From JBBRVW01 sp038246545 (GTDB lineage Bacteria > Actinomycetota > Actinomycetes > JACCUZ01), in NCBI GenBank assembly GCA_038246545.1, contig JBBRVW010000016.1:1-64000 (forward strand): DNA of 64,000 nucleotides, in the 5' to 3' direction. Shown piece by piece: positions 1 to 7,858 of this stretch. Positions within the stretch are counted from its first letter, which is position 1, and each line of letters begins with the position of its first letter. The position numbers and the translations under genes were made by a program. The notes below the pieces were generated by a model, which saw only the letters and a program-made list of their open reading frames with translations, made no database searches and was not told the DNA's origin.

Positions 1-414
1 CTGGCACTGGCCACCGGGTGGGCCGTGCAGCACCCGCCGGCCGGCGCGGCCGCGGCGGACCCCACCCCCCCCGCGGCCGCGACACTCCCGGGCCCGACGA
101 CGCCGTCAGCTTCCGGCGCGGCGGTGCAGGACCGGGCCGCGACCCTGCACCGGCAGGTGACCCGGCTGGAGCGCCGGCTGGCCCGGCTGCGGACGCGCAC
201 CGAGCAGGTGCGCACGGCGCCGCTCCCCGCTGTCGCCCCCGTCGCCGCCCCGGCATTCGCTGCCGCTGCTTCCGGCGCCACGTCCGCGGGATCCGGCAGC
301 ACGAGCGGAGGCGGTTCGGGCGGGTCCCGGTCGGTCGCCGCACCGCCGCCGGCCGCCCCGGCGCCGGCCCCGGCACCGGCCCCGGCGAGCCACACCTCCA
401 CCGGCGCCTCGTGA
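1..414 (+). CDS. Hypothetical protein, 5' end outside window
   Basis: The frame is open from the first base, so the N-terminus lies upstream. The visible 137 residues contain one heptad-rich stretch (about residues 40-66, with QVTRLERRLARLRTRTEQV) that should form a coiled coil. The rest is a low-complexity tail of Ala, Pro, Gly and Ser. No catalytic motif is visible. The stop codon overlaps the GTG start of the ApbE gene by 4 bp, so it is probably the upstream member of the same electron-transfer operon. Related operons often carry an FMN-binding-domain protein, but that domain is not in the visible part. Function unknown. Confidence 0.6.
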   Translation: MALATGWAVQHPPAGAAAADPTPPAAATLPGPTTPSASGAAVQDRAATLHRQVTRLERRLARLRTRTEQVRTAPLPAVAPVAAPAFAAAASGATSAGSGSTSGGGSGGSRSVAAPPPAAPAPAPAPAPASHTSTGAS

Positions 415-1397
415 CCGCGATAGCCCCGCCCGCCGCGCGGACCGGCGGCAGCAGCGAGCAGGGCCGCCGGTTCCGGTCGATGGCCACCGACGTGACGCTC
501 CGGGTGGTCGACCCCGGCCCGGGCGCGGCCGAAGCCCTCCGCCGGGCCGTCGACGCCATCGAGCTTGTGGCGTCGACCTGCACCCGCTTCGACCCCGACA
601 GCCCGCTCATGCAGGTCAACGCCGACCCGCGCCGCTGGCACGAGGTACCGCCCACCGTGTTCGAGGCGCTGCTGGAGGCCGCAGCCGCGTACGAGGCCAC
701 CGACGGCCTGTTCGACCCGCGCGTGCTCGACACGCTGCGCGCCTGGGGCTACGACCGGTCGCTGTCCTTCGAGTCCGGCACGCCCGCCCTGACCGGCACC
801 GGCGACTGCCCGACGGCACCGGGGCGGCGGCGCTGGCGGCCGGCGTTCGACGCCCCCCGGCGCAGGGTGCGCCTCGGCCCGGCGCCCGTGGACCTCGGCG
901 GCATCGGCAAGGGGCTCGCAGTCCGCTGGGCCGCCGCCGAGCTGGCCGGCGCCGGCCGGGCCGTCCTCGTCGACGCGGGCGGCGACCTGCACGCGGCCGG
1001 CACCGGGCCGGACGGCGAGGGCTGGCTGGTCGCGGTCGAGGACCCCCGAGGCGGGACCGACCCGGTCGCCGTCCTGCGCCTCGAGGACAGCGCGTGTGCG
1101 ACGTCGTCCGTCCGGGTCCGGCACTGGTCCGTCGACGGCCAGCCGGTGCACCACCTCATCGACCCGCGCAGCGGTCGGCCGGGCGGCGACGGGCTGCAGT
1201 CGGTCACCGTGGTGGGCGCCGACCCCGCCACCTGCGAGGTGTGGAGCAAGTCCCTGTTCCTCGGTGGCCGCGGCCAGGTGCGGCAGGTCGCCGACGAGCG
1301 GGGGCTGGCAGCGCTCCTCGTGGACGACGAGGGTGTCGTCGGGCTCAGCCGGGCGATGCGTCCGTACGTCGTGTGGCAGGCACCGCATGTCCTCTGA
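411..1397 (+). CDS. apbE: FAD:protein FMN transferase (ApbE family)
   Basis: ApbE enzymes transfer FMN from FAD onto a Ser/Thr of a target protein, using a divalent metal. This 328-residue product has the family landmarks: MATDVTLRVV near the N-terminus, VDLGGIGKGLAVRWAA in the centre, VDAGGDLHAAG, and HHLIDPRSGRP near residue 245. The GTG start at 411 overlaps the previous stop (GTGA). The frame is open further upstream, but that part is an unrelated Ala/Arg-rich shadow. The next gene starts 11 bp before this stop. The context predicts that it flavinylates a partner in an envelope electron-transfer chain, but no FMN-acceptor domain was seen in the window. Confidence 0.9.
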   Translation: MTAIAPPAARTGGSSEQGRRFRSMATDVTLRVVDPGPGAAEALRRAVDAIELVASTCTRFDPDSPLMQVNADPRRWHEVPPTVFEALLEAAAAYEATDGLFDPRVLDTLRAWGYDRSLSFESGTPALTGTGDCPTAPGRRRWRPAFDAPRRRVRLGPAPVDLGGIGKGLAVRWAAAELAGAGRAVLVDAGGDLHAAGTGPDGEGWLVAVEDPRGGTDPVAVLRLEDSACATSSVRVRHWSVDGQPVHHLIDPRSGRPGGDGLQSVTVVGADPATCEVWSKSLFLGGRGQVRQVADERGLAALLVDDEGVVGLSRAMRPYVVWQAPHVL

Positions 1398-2166
1398 CGT
1401 GACCGGCACCGAGCACCGGGCCCACCGGGCCGGCTCGGCGCGGCTGCGTCGCGCGGCGGTCGCCGTCGCCGTGGTGCTCGGCTGCGCCGCCAGCGCCGCG
1501 GTCACCGGCTGGCTGGTCGGTCGCACCGCCGGCGCTGTGTCGGGCGACCGCAACGCACCGTGGATCATCGGCCGGGCCGGCGGCATCGCGGCGTACCTGC
1601 TGCTCGTGCTGCTCGTCATCACCGGCCTGGTCCTGTCCCACCCCGCCCGGTCACGCCTGCGCCGCCCGTCGTCGGCGACCCGGATCCGGCTGCACGTGAG
1701 CCTCGCGGTGTTCACCCTGGCGCTGACCGCGCTGCACGTGGTCGTGCTCGCGACCGACAGCTATGCGGGTGTCGGCTGGCGCGGCACGTTCGTCCCGCTG
1801 GGTTCGCCTTACCGCCCCGTCCCGGTCACGCTCGGGGTCGTCGGGCTGTACGCCGGTGCGCTGGCCGGGCTGACCGCGGCCCTGTCCGGGCACCGGGTGG
1901 TGTCGCGGGTCTGGTGGCCGATGCACAAGGTGGCCGCCGGGGCGCTGGTCCTGGTGTGGGGGCACGGGGTGCTCACCGGCGTCGACGCCGGCCGGCTCCT
2001 GTGGCTCTACCTGGTGACCGGCGCGGCAGTGCTGGCACTGGCCGGGTGGCGCTACGCCGCACGCACCCCGGCGGACCAGGTCGAGGAGCTCGCCGGCTCG
2101 TCCACGGTCGCCGTGCGGAACGGCCTGCGGCCGCTGCCCGGCATCGACGAGCGGCGGGCCGGGTGA
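1387..2166 (+). CDS. Ferric-reductase-like transmembrane protein
   Basis: This 259-residue integral membrane protein has about six hydrophobic helices. Two helices carry His pairs spaced as in the ferric reductase/NOX heme-binding core: HVSLAVFTLALTALH and, later, HKVAAGALVLVWGH. It should therefore hold two b-type hemes and pass electrons across the membrane. No NAD(P)H or FAD domain is fused, so electrons probably come from the soluble NuoF-like protein and ferredoxin encoded next. The ATG start lies inside the apbE tail, and the stop overlaps the next start (GTGA). Substrate and direction of electron flow are unknown. Confidence 0.8.
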   Translation: MSSDVTGTEHRAHRAGSARLRRAAVAVAVVLGCAASAAVTGWLVGRTAGAVSGDRNAPWIIGRAGGIAAYLLLVLLVITGLVLSHPARSRLRRPSSATRIRLHVSLAVFTLALTALHVVVLATDSYAGVGWRGTFVPLGSPYRPVPVTLGVVGLYAGALAGLTAALSGHRVVSRVWWPMHKVAAGALVLVWGHGVLTGVDAGRLLWLYLVTGAAVLALAGWRYAARTPADQVEELAGSSTVAVRNGLRPLPGIDERRAG

Positions 2167-3473
2167 CCAGCCGGCCGGCGGCCCCGCGCCGTACCGACGC
2201 CGACCGCGCGCCGGCCACACGGCCGCTGCCCCTGCTGACCGACCCGGTGCGGGTGCCCCTGACCGGGCTCGGCCACGGCCTGGCGGCCCAGGACCTGGCG
2301 ACGCACCTCGCGACGTACGGGCCGCATCGTGCGATCGACGACCTGCTCACCGCCGTCGACGAGATCGGCCTCACCGGGCAGGGCGGCGGCCACTTCCCGG
2401 TCGCCGCGAAGTGGCGGACGGTGCGCGAGTCGGCGACCAGGTCCGGGCGGGCACCGCTGGTCGTGGCCAACGGCGCCGAGGGCGAGCCGGCCAGCGCCAA
2501 GGACCAGCTGCTGCTGGCCACCCGACCGCACCTGGTGCTCGACGGGCTCGCCGAGACTGCCGCCGCCGTCGGTGCCGACGAGACCGTGCTCTGGCTGCAC
2601 GGCGACGCGCACCTGCTGCACGTCGCCGTCCACCGGGCCGTGGCCGAGCGTCGCGCCGCCGGCCTGCGCGAACCACGGGTGCGGGTGGTGTCCGCGCCCG
2701 CCCACTACCTCGCCGGCGAGTCCGGTGCCGTCGTCCGTGGTCTCTCCGGGGGCCCGGCCCTGCCCATGACGCGACGCGTGCCCGCCGCGGTCGAGGGCGT
2801 CGACGGGCGCCCGACGTTGGTGCACAACGTCGAGACCCTGGCCCGCACGGCGCTGCTGGCCCGCACGGGCGCGGAGGCGCATCGGGCGACCGCCCTCGTC
2901 ACCGTCGTGGCGGACGGCAGCCGGACCGTCCTCGAGGTCGACGCCCGGGCACCTGTGCGGGTCGCCCTGCTGCTGGCCGGCTGGCCCGTCGACGTCGAGC
3001 CGGCCGCCGTCCTGCTCGGTGGGTACGGCGGCAGCTGGCTGCCCTGGGACCGGGCCGCCCATCTCGAGCTGTCACCCGGCGCGCTGCGTGCCGCCGGCAC
3101 ATCGATGGGGGCCGGCGTCCTCGCACCGCTTCCGGCCGGGGCGTGCGGCGTGGCCGAGACGGCCCGGCTCACTGCGTACCTCGCCGGCAGCAGCGCCCGG
3201 CAGTGCGGGCCGTGCGTGTTCGGGCTCGCTGCCCTGGCCGACGTCCTGGAGCGGCTGCGCACCGGCGACGCCCGGCGCTCCGACGTCGAACGGCTCCGGC
3301 GCTGGACCGGCGAGATCGACGGCCGCGGAGCCTGCCACCACCCCGACGGTGCCGTGCGGATGGTGCGCTCGGCGCTGGTCACCTTCGCCCGGGACGTCGA
3401 CGCGCACCGCCGCCACCGTCCGTGCGGCGCGGCGCACGCCGAGGCCCTGCTGCCGGTCCCGGCAGGGTCGTGA
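2163..3473 (+). CDS. NuoF-like NADH/FMN iron-sulfur oxidoreductase subunit
   Basis: The 436-residue protein resembles the FMN- and NADH-binding subunit of complex I and related hydrogenase/formate dehydrogenase diaphorases. Visible elements are the glycine-rich loop GQGGGHFPVAAKWRTVR, the NGAEGEPASAKDQ segment equivalent to NADEGEPGTFKD, and a C-terminal cysteine region with QCGPC and GRGAC. NuoF proteins normally have SCGKCTPC plus one distal Cys; here the first Cys of that set is Ala, leaving three candidate ligands. GTG start with a 4-bp overlap on both sides. It probably oxidises NAD(P)H or ferredoxin for the membrane heme protein. Direction is inferred only from context. Confidence 0.8.
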   Translation: MTSRPAAPRRTDADRAPATRPLPLLTDPVRVPLTGLGHGLAAQDLATHLATYGPHRAIDDLLTAVDEIGLTGQGGGHFPVAAKWRTVRESATRSGRAPLVVANGAEGEPASAKDQLLLATRPHLVLDGLAETAAAVGADETVLWLHGDAHLLHVAVHRAVAERRAAGLREPRVRVVSAPAHYLAGESGAVVRGLSGGPALPMTRRVPAAVEGVDGRPTLVHNVETLARTALLARTGAEAHRATALVTVVADGSRTVLEVDARAPVRVALLLAGWPVDVEPAAVLLGGYGGSWLPWDRAAHLELSPGALRAAGTSMGAGVLAPLPAGACGVAETARLTAYLAGSSARQCGPCVFGLAALADVLERLRTGDARRSDVERLRRWTGEIDGRGACHHPDGAVRMVRSALVTFARDVDAHRRHRPCGAAHAEALLPVPAGS

Positions 3474-3688
3474 CCACCACCGGCCAGGTCGGCGCCCGTC
3501 GTCGCCTCCGGGTGGACCCGGTCGCCTGCGACGGCGTCGGCATGTGCGCCCACCTGGCCACCGCGCTGGTGCGGCTGGACTCGTGGGGCTACCCGATGGT
3601 CCCCGACCGCGACCTCGAGGACGCTGAGCTCGGGGCCGCCGGCAAGGCCGTCGCGGGCTGCCCCCGGCGCGCCCTCGAACTGCGCTGA
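3470..3688 (+). CDS. Small ferredoxin, probably [3Fe-4S]
   Basis: This 72-residue acidic protein has the pattern of actinobacterial single-cluster ferredoxins: CDGVGMC (C-x5-C), then a distal CP in AGCPRRAL. Only three cysteines are present, which suggests a [3Fe-4S] rather than a [4Fe-4S] cluster. The GTG start overlaps the NuoF-like stop codon. As last gene of the operon it is the likely soluble electron carrier between the NuoF-like subunit and another partner. A bipartite palindromic repeat begins about 10 bp after the stop and may end the transcript. Confidence 0.85.
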   Translation: MTTTGQVGARRRLRVDPVACDGVGMCAHLATALVRLDSWGYPMVPDRDLEDAELGAAGKAVAGCPRRALELR

Positions 3689-3698
3689 CCCGCCCGGC

Positions 3699-3781
3699 GA
3701 TCACGTTTACGTGATCCACCGTCGCCTTGCACAGGTTGCAACCCGTGCAAGGCGACAGTCGACCACGTTTACGTGATCGAC
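3699..3781. repeat. Bipartite palindromic element, copy 1 (A-B-A form)
   Basis: This convergent intergenic region carries three hairpins. Module A, GATCACGTTTACGTGATC (8-bp arms, TT centre), is at 3699-3716. Module B is a 36-bp palindrome at 3721-3756 with 12-bp outer arms GTCGCCTTGCAC and GTGCAAGGCGAC around GGTTGCAACC. A second A, with one mismatch, is at 3761-3778. Copies of the B plus A unit recur near 48.36, 49.49 and 57.01 kb. The position between two converging genes suggests a bidirectional terminator role. There is no T-tract. Confidence 0.85.
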
Positions 3782-3813
3782 GGGGGCCGGTGGGGGGGTT
3801 GGTGGTGGGGCGG

Positions 3814-5289
3814 CTACCAGAGCAGAGCTGTCGCGGGGTCCTCGAGGACGCGGGCGATGTCGGAGAGGAACATCGAGCCGAGCTGACCGTCGACCATCCG
3901 GTGGTCGAACGACAGCGCGAGCTGGGTCACCTGACGCACAGCGAGCTGACCCTCGTGGACCCACGGCATCGGCCGCACCTGGCCGAAGCACAGGATCGCC
4001 GACTCGCCGGGGTTGAGGATCGGCGTCCCCGCGTCGACGCCGAACACGCCGACGTTGGTGATGGTCATGGTGCCGCCGGCCATGTCGGCGGGCTGGGTGC
4101 GACCGGCCCGTGCCGTGTCGACGAGCCCGCCGAGTGCCTCGGCCAGCTCGCGCAGCGTCATCCGGTCGGCGTCCTTGATGTTCGGGACGACGAGACCGCG
4201 CGGGGTGGCTGCGGCGATGCCGAGATTGACGTAGTGCTTGACGACGATCTCCTGCGCCGCCTCGTCCCACGCCGCGTTGATCCCGGGGTTGCGCCGTGCC
4301 GCGAGCAGCATCGCCTTCATGACGACGAGCAGCGGGCTGACCCGCACGTCGCGGAAGTCCTTGTCCGACCGCAGCTTCTCGACCAGCTCCATGGTGCGGG
4401 TGACGTCGACGGTGACCCACTCGGTCACGTGCGGCGCGGTGAACGCCGAGGACACCATCGCCTGCGCGGTCATCTTGCGGACGCCCTTGACCGGCACCCG
4501 CGTCTCGCGCTCCCCCGACCACTCGTCAGCCGCAGGCGCCGCTGTACCGGCGCCTGTGGCTGACAGGTGCGCCGCCTGCTCGACGTCGGCGCGGGTGACG
4601 ACGCCGCCGTCACCGGTGGGGGTCACCGCCGTGAGGTCGACGCCGAGGTCCTTCGCGAGCTTGCGCACCGGCGGCTTGGCGAGGACGCGCACGCCTGAGC
4701 CGTTGGCTCCGCCAGGGACGGTGTGCGCGGGGACCGCGTCGGGGACGTCGTCGACCGCCGGCTCCTGCACCGGGGTCGGAGTCGTCATCATCGAGGTCTG
4801 CACCGCTTGTCGCGCGGTGGCGGCGGAGGCACTCAGAGGGGTGGCGCCCTTGCGCGGCCTGCGGGCGGCCGTGGTGGTCTTCGGGCCGTAGCCGACGAGC
4901 ACCGCGGTGCGGCCGCCGGGCGCCGGTCCACCGATCAGGCCGGACTCGACGGCCTCCTCGTCGCCGGGCGTGCCGATCGCCGTCGGGTCCGGGACCACGG
5001 GAGCCATGTCGTCGCGCGGCGGTGCGGCGGGAGCAGCCGGCGCGGCGGCACCCGTGCCGTCGTCAACGGTGATGATCGGCGTGCCGACGTCGACCGTCGT
5101 GCCCTCGGGCACGAGCAGCTCGGTGACGGTGCCGGCGAACGGGCAGGGCAGCTCGACGAGCGACTTCGCCGTCTCGATCTCGACGATGATCTCGTTGACC
5201 TTGACGGTGTCGCCGGGCTTGACCTTCCACGACACGATCTCGGCCTCGGTGAGGCCCTCGCCGACGTCGGGGAGCTTGAACTGCTTCAT
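3814..5289 (-). CDS. Dihydrolipoamide acyltransferase (E2) of a 2-oxo acid dehydrogenase
   Basis: E2 carries acyl groups on a lipoyl arm and passes them to CoA. The 491-residue protein has one N-terminal lipoyl domain (DVGEGLTEAEIVSW, with the modified Lys in ETAKS), a Pro/Ala linker, a peripheral-subunit-binding segment (VRKLAKDLGVDL) and the catalytic domain with the active-site motif FDHRMVDG near the C-terminus. The start chosen is the ATG before KQFKLPDVGEG, with AAGGAG upstream. It is the third gene of an E1 alpha-E1 beta-E2 operon. Branched-chain 2-oxo acids are the most likely substrates from the gene architecture; pyruvate is possible. No E3 gene is adjacent. Confidence 0.9.
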   Translation of the reverse strand: MKQFKLPDVGEGLTEAEIVSWKVKPGDTVKVNEIIVEIETAKSLVELPCPFAGTVTELLVPEGTTVDVGTPIITVDDGTGAAAPAAPAAPPRDDMAPVVPDPTAIGTPGDEEAVESGLIGGPAPGGRTAVLVGYGPKTTTAARRPRKGATPLSASAATARQAVQTSMMTTPTPVQEPAVDDVPDAVPAHTVPGGANGSGVRVLAKPPVRKLAKDLGVDLTAVTPTGDGGVVTRADVEQAAHLSATGAGTAAPAADEWSGERETRVPVKGVRKMTAQAMVSSAFTAPHVTEWVTVDVTRTMELVEKLRSDKDFRDVRVSPLLVVMKAMLLAARRNPGINAAWDEAAQEIVVKHYVNLGIAAATPRGLVVPNIKDADRMTLRELAEALGGLVDTARAGRTQPADMAGGTMTITNVGVFGVDAGTPILNPGESAILCFGQVRPMPWVHEGQLAVRQVTQLALSFDHRMVDGQLGSMFLSDIARVLEDPATALLW

Positions 5290-5354
5290 CTGTGGCTGAC
5301 TCCTTGCGCGGGTATGTCGCTCGTCGTGGCGTCGATCCGTGAGCGCGCCATGGC

Positions 5355-6338
5355 CTAGTACGAGAGCGAGCGGTCGACGGCGTCGAGGACCCGGTCGAGG
5401 TCGGGGAGGAACTCCTCCTCGACCCGGCTGGGCGGGTAGGGCGTGTCGAACCCGCCGACCCGCAGTACCGGTGCCTCGAGGGCGTAGAAGCACTGCTCGG
5501 TGACCCTCGCCGCGATCTCAGAGCCCATGCCAAGGAACACCGGCGCCTCGTGCACGACCACCAGCCGGCCGGTCTTCTCCACCGACGCACGCAGCGTGGG
5601 CATGTCCAGCGGCGACAGCGACCGCAGGTCGACCACCTCGATGGACGTGCCCTCCTCGGCTGCCGCGGTGGCGGCCTCCATGCAGGTCTTCACCATCGGG
5701 CCGTACGCCGCGACCGTGATGTCGGTGCCCTCGCGGGCGACCCGGGCGGAGTAGAGCGACAGCGCGGAGTCGAGGGTGAGGGACTCGTCGAGGTCGGCCT
5801 TCTCCCAGTAGCGCCGCTTGGGCTCGTAGAGGATGACCGGGTCGTCGGAGAGGATCGCCTGCTGCACCATGAAGTAGGCGTCGACCGGGTTCGAGCACGC
5901 GACGACCTTCAGGCCGGCGGTGTGCGCAAAGTAGGCCTCGTTGCTCTCGCTGTGGTGCTCGACCGCCCCGATGCCGCCGCCGACCGGGATGCGCACGACG
6001 ACCGGCAGGCTGACCTTGCCGAGCGCGCGGGCCCGCATCTTCGCGAGCTGGCTGACGATCTGGTCGAACGCCGGGTAGACGAAGCCGTCGAACTGGATCT
6101 CGCAGACCGGCCGGTAGCCGCGCAGGGCCAGCCCGATCGCGGTGCCGATGATGCCCGACTCGGCGAGCGGGGTGTCGATGACCCGGTCCTCGCCGAAGTC
6201 CTTCTGCAGCCCGTCGGTCACGCGGAAGACGCCGCCGAGCTTGCCGACGTCCTCGCCCATGACGAGCACCTTGGGGTCGCGCTCCATGGCCTTGCGCAGG
6301 CCCATGGTGATGCCCTTGGCGAGAGTCACTGTGGTCAT
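5355..6338 (-). CDS. 2-oxo acid dehydrogenase E1 component, beta subunit
   Basis: This 327-residue protein is the usual length for the beta chain of pyruvate/branched-chain 2-oxo acid dehydrogenase. It contains VLVMGEDVGKLGGVFRVTDG, TPLAESGIIGTAIGLAL and FDGFVYPAFDQIVSQLAK, which build the thiamin diphosphate site at the interface with E1 alpha, and a C-terminal transketolase-type domain ending GFDTPYPPSRVEEEFLPD. It follows E1 alpha by 82 bp and precedes E2 by 65 bp. It acts with both in oxidative decarboxylation of a 2-oxo acid in the cytosol. Confidence 0.92.
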   Translation of the reverse strand: MTTVTLAKGITMGLRKAMERDPKVLVMGEDVGKLGGVFRVTDGLQKDFGEDRVIDTPLAESGIIGTAIGLALRGYRPVCEIQFDGFVYPAFDQIVSQLAKMRARALGKVSLPVVVRIPVGGGIGAVEHHSESNEAYFAHTAGLKVVACSNPVDAYFMVQQAILSDDPVILYEPKRRYWEKADLDESLTLDSALSLYSARVAREGTDITVAAYGPMVKTCMEAATAAAEEGTSIEVVDLRSLSPLDMPTLRASVEKTGRLVVVHEAPVFLGMGSEIAARVTEQCFYALEAPVLRVGGFDTPYPPSRVEEEFLPDLDRVLDAVDRSLSY

Positions 6339-6408
6339 CGGGGGCCCCCGGCGAATCGCGAGCGGACAGGAGTGCCAACGGCCTTGACTGCACCGAGCGA
6401 GCGATTCG
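6339..6408 (-). promoter_or_regulatory. Inverted repeats in the E1 alpha-E1 beta spacer
   Basis: The spacer before the E1 beta start holds CGAATCGC (6352-6359) and its complement GCGATTCG (6401-6408). A self-complementary GC block, CGGGGGCCCCCG, sits directly before the ATG where a ribosome binding site is expected. The mRNA could fold and limit E1 beta translation. This is seen only as sequence symmetry. Confidence 0.3.
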
Positions 6409-6420
6409 TTGGGGAACTCA

Positions 6421-7569
6421 TCAGTGGGCCGCCGTTCCCTCGAAGGTGTCGAGGTAGGACGCGAACTGTTCGCGCTCCTCGTCGATCAGCGGGTGCGGCT
6501 CGGCGTAGACGTGGTCGAAGATGGACAGCGGCTCGGGATCGACCATCTCCAGGCAGCCCTTGCGGACATGCGCGGCCAGCTCGTCGGACTCGGCCTCGAT
6601 CTGGTCGAAGTACGCCTGGTCGGCGATGCCGGTGCGCACGAGGTAGGCCTTCACCCGCTCGATCGGGTCCTTGAGCTTCCAGGACTCGAGCTCGTCGGTG
6701 AGCCGGTAGCGCGTCGGGTCGTCGGACGTGGTGTGCGCGCCCATCCGGTAGGTGTAGGCCTCGACCAGCGTCGGGCCGCTGCCCTCACGGGCGTTCTGCA
6801 GCGCCGCCCGGGTGACGGCGAGCACGGCCAGGACATCGTTGCCGTCGACACGGATGCCGGGGAACCCGAAGCCCATCGCCCGCTGGTAGAGCGGGATACG
6901 GGACTGCTTCTCGATCGGCTCGGAGATGGCCCACTGGTTGTTCTGACAGAAGAACACCACCGGTGCGTTGAAGACGCTGGCGTAGATGAACGCCTCGTTG
7001 ACGTCGCCCTGGCTGGTCGCGCCGTCCCCGAAGTAGGCGATGACCGCACTGTCGGAGCCGTCCTTCTGCATGCCCATCGCGTAGCCGGTGGCGTGCAGCG
7101 TCTGGGCGCCGATGACGATCGTGTAGAGGTGGAAGTTCTTCTCGTTGGGGTCCCAGCCGCCGTGGTTGACCCCACGGAAGAGCCCCAGCAGGTTGAGCGG
7201 GTCGACCCCGCGGCACCACGCCACGCCGTGCTCGCGGTAGGTCGGGAACGCGTAGTCGTCCTCGCGCATCGCACGGCCGGAGCCGACCTGGGCGGCCTCC
7301 TGGCCGAGCAGGCTGGCCCAGATGCCGAGCTCGCCCTGCCGCTGCAGCGCGGTGGCCTCGGCGTCGACCCTGCGGACCAGCACCAGGTCGCGGTAGAGCC
7401 CCCGCAGCTCCTCGTCGCCGATGTCGAGGGAGTAGCTCGAGTGCTCGACGCGCTCGCCCTCGGGGGTGAGCAGCTGGACGAGCTCGGGCTCGCTCGAGCT
7501 CGGCGGGGGGACGGCGACGCCGACGGCAGTGCCGTCGGGGGTCTCGGCGCGGTCGGCGCTGGGGGTCAC
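6421..7569 (-). CDS. 2-oxo acid dehydrogenase E1 component, alpha subunit
   Basis: The product (382 residues) has the thiamin-diphosphate-binding signature GDGATSQGDVNEAFIYASVF followed by NNQWAIS, plus LGQEAAQVGSGRAMREDDY and the phosphorylation-loop equivalent YRMGAHTTSDDPTRYR. The frame stays open another 57 codons upstream, but the GTG at 7569 is preceded by GAGGAG at good spacing and is preferred. It is the first gene of the E1-E1-E2 operon and decarboxylates a branched-chain 2-oxo acid or pyruvate. Substrate cannot be fixed from sequence alone. Confidence 0.9.
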   Translation of the reverse strand: MTPSADRAETPDGTAVGVAVPPPSSSEPELVQLLTPEGERVEHSSYSLDIGDEELRGLYRDLVLVRRVDAEATALQRQGELGIWASLLGQEAAQVGSGRAMREDDYAFPTYREHGVAWCRGVDPLNLLGLFRGVNHGGWDPNEKNFHLYTIVIGAQTLHATGYAMGMQKDGSDSAVIAYFGDGATSQGDVNEAFIYASVFNAPVVFFCQNNQWAISEPIEKQSRIPLYQRAMGFGFPGIRVDGNDVLAVLAVTRAALQNAREGSGPTLVEAYTYRMGAHTTSDDPTRYRLTDELESWKLKDPIERVKAYLVRTGIADQAYFDQIEAESDELAAHVRKGCLEMVDPEPLSIFDHVYAEPHPLIDEEREQFASYLDTFEGTAAH

Positions 7570-7722
7570 GGGCACTCCTCGGGCGACCCGGCCCGGCGTC
7601 CGCGGGGTCGCCGCGGGCTCGCTGGGCCGGAAGGTGGTCGGGTGCGCGCCGCGACTGATGGGCTCGGCGCCGTACCCGGTGCTGACAGGTGTCGGGCTGG
7701 CTGGCTGCAGACGTGCGTCCCG

Positions 7723-7735
7723 CTCACAGAGTGAG
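7723..7735. promoter_or_regulatory. Palindrome in the leader region of the E1/E2 operon
   Basis: The 289-bp region upstream of the E1 alpha start (7570-7858) has no gene. It holds one short perfect palindrome, CTCACAGAGTGAG, about 155 bp before the start. It could bind an Lrp- or GntR-type regulator of the dehydrogenase operon. No convincing -35/-10 pair was identified. Confidence 0.25.
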
Positions 7736-7858
7736 ACCACGGGGACAACGTACCCGCGCCGGGGCCGGACCCACGACCCGGAGGCCCCTGGTCGGCGCAG
7801 CGCCCGCCCGCGGTCGGACCGGTCGGGAGCGGGCCGCGGGACGACGGGCGACGCCCGG

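Noticed and set aside
18..410. N-terminal extension of the ApbE frame by 131 codons
   Set aside because: The extension is Arg/Pro/Gly-rich noise antiparallel in character to the real overlapping gene, and ApbE homology begins just after the GTG at 411.
2052..3062. Long antisense open frames opposite the NuoF-like gene and many others
   Set aside because: At over 70 percent GC, long open frames on the opposite strand are expected. They are Arg/Gly/Pro-rich and lack domain signals or ribosome binding sites.
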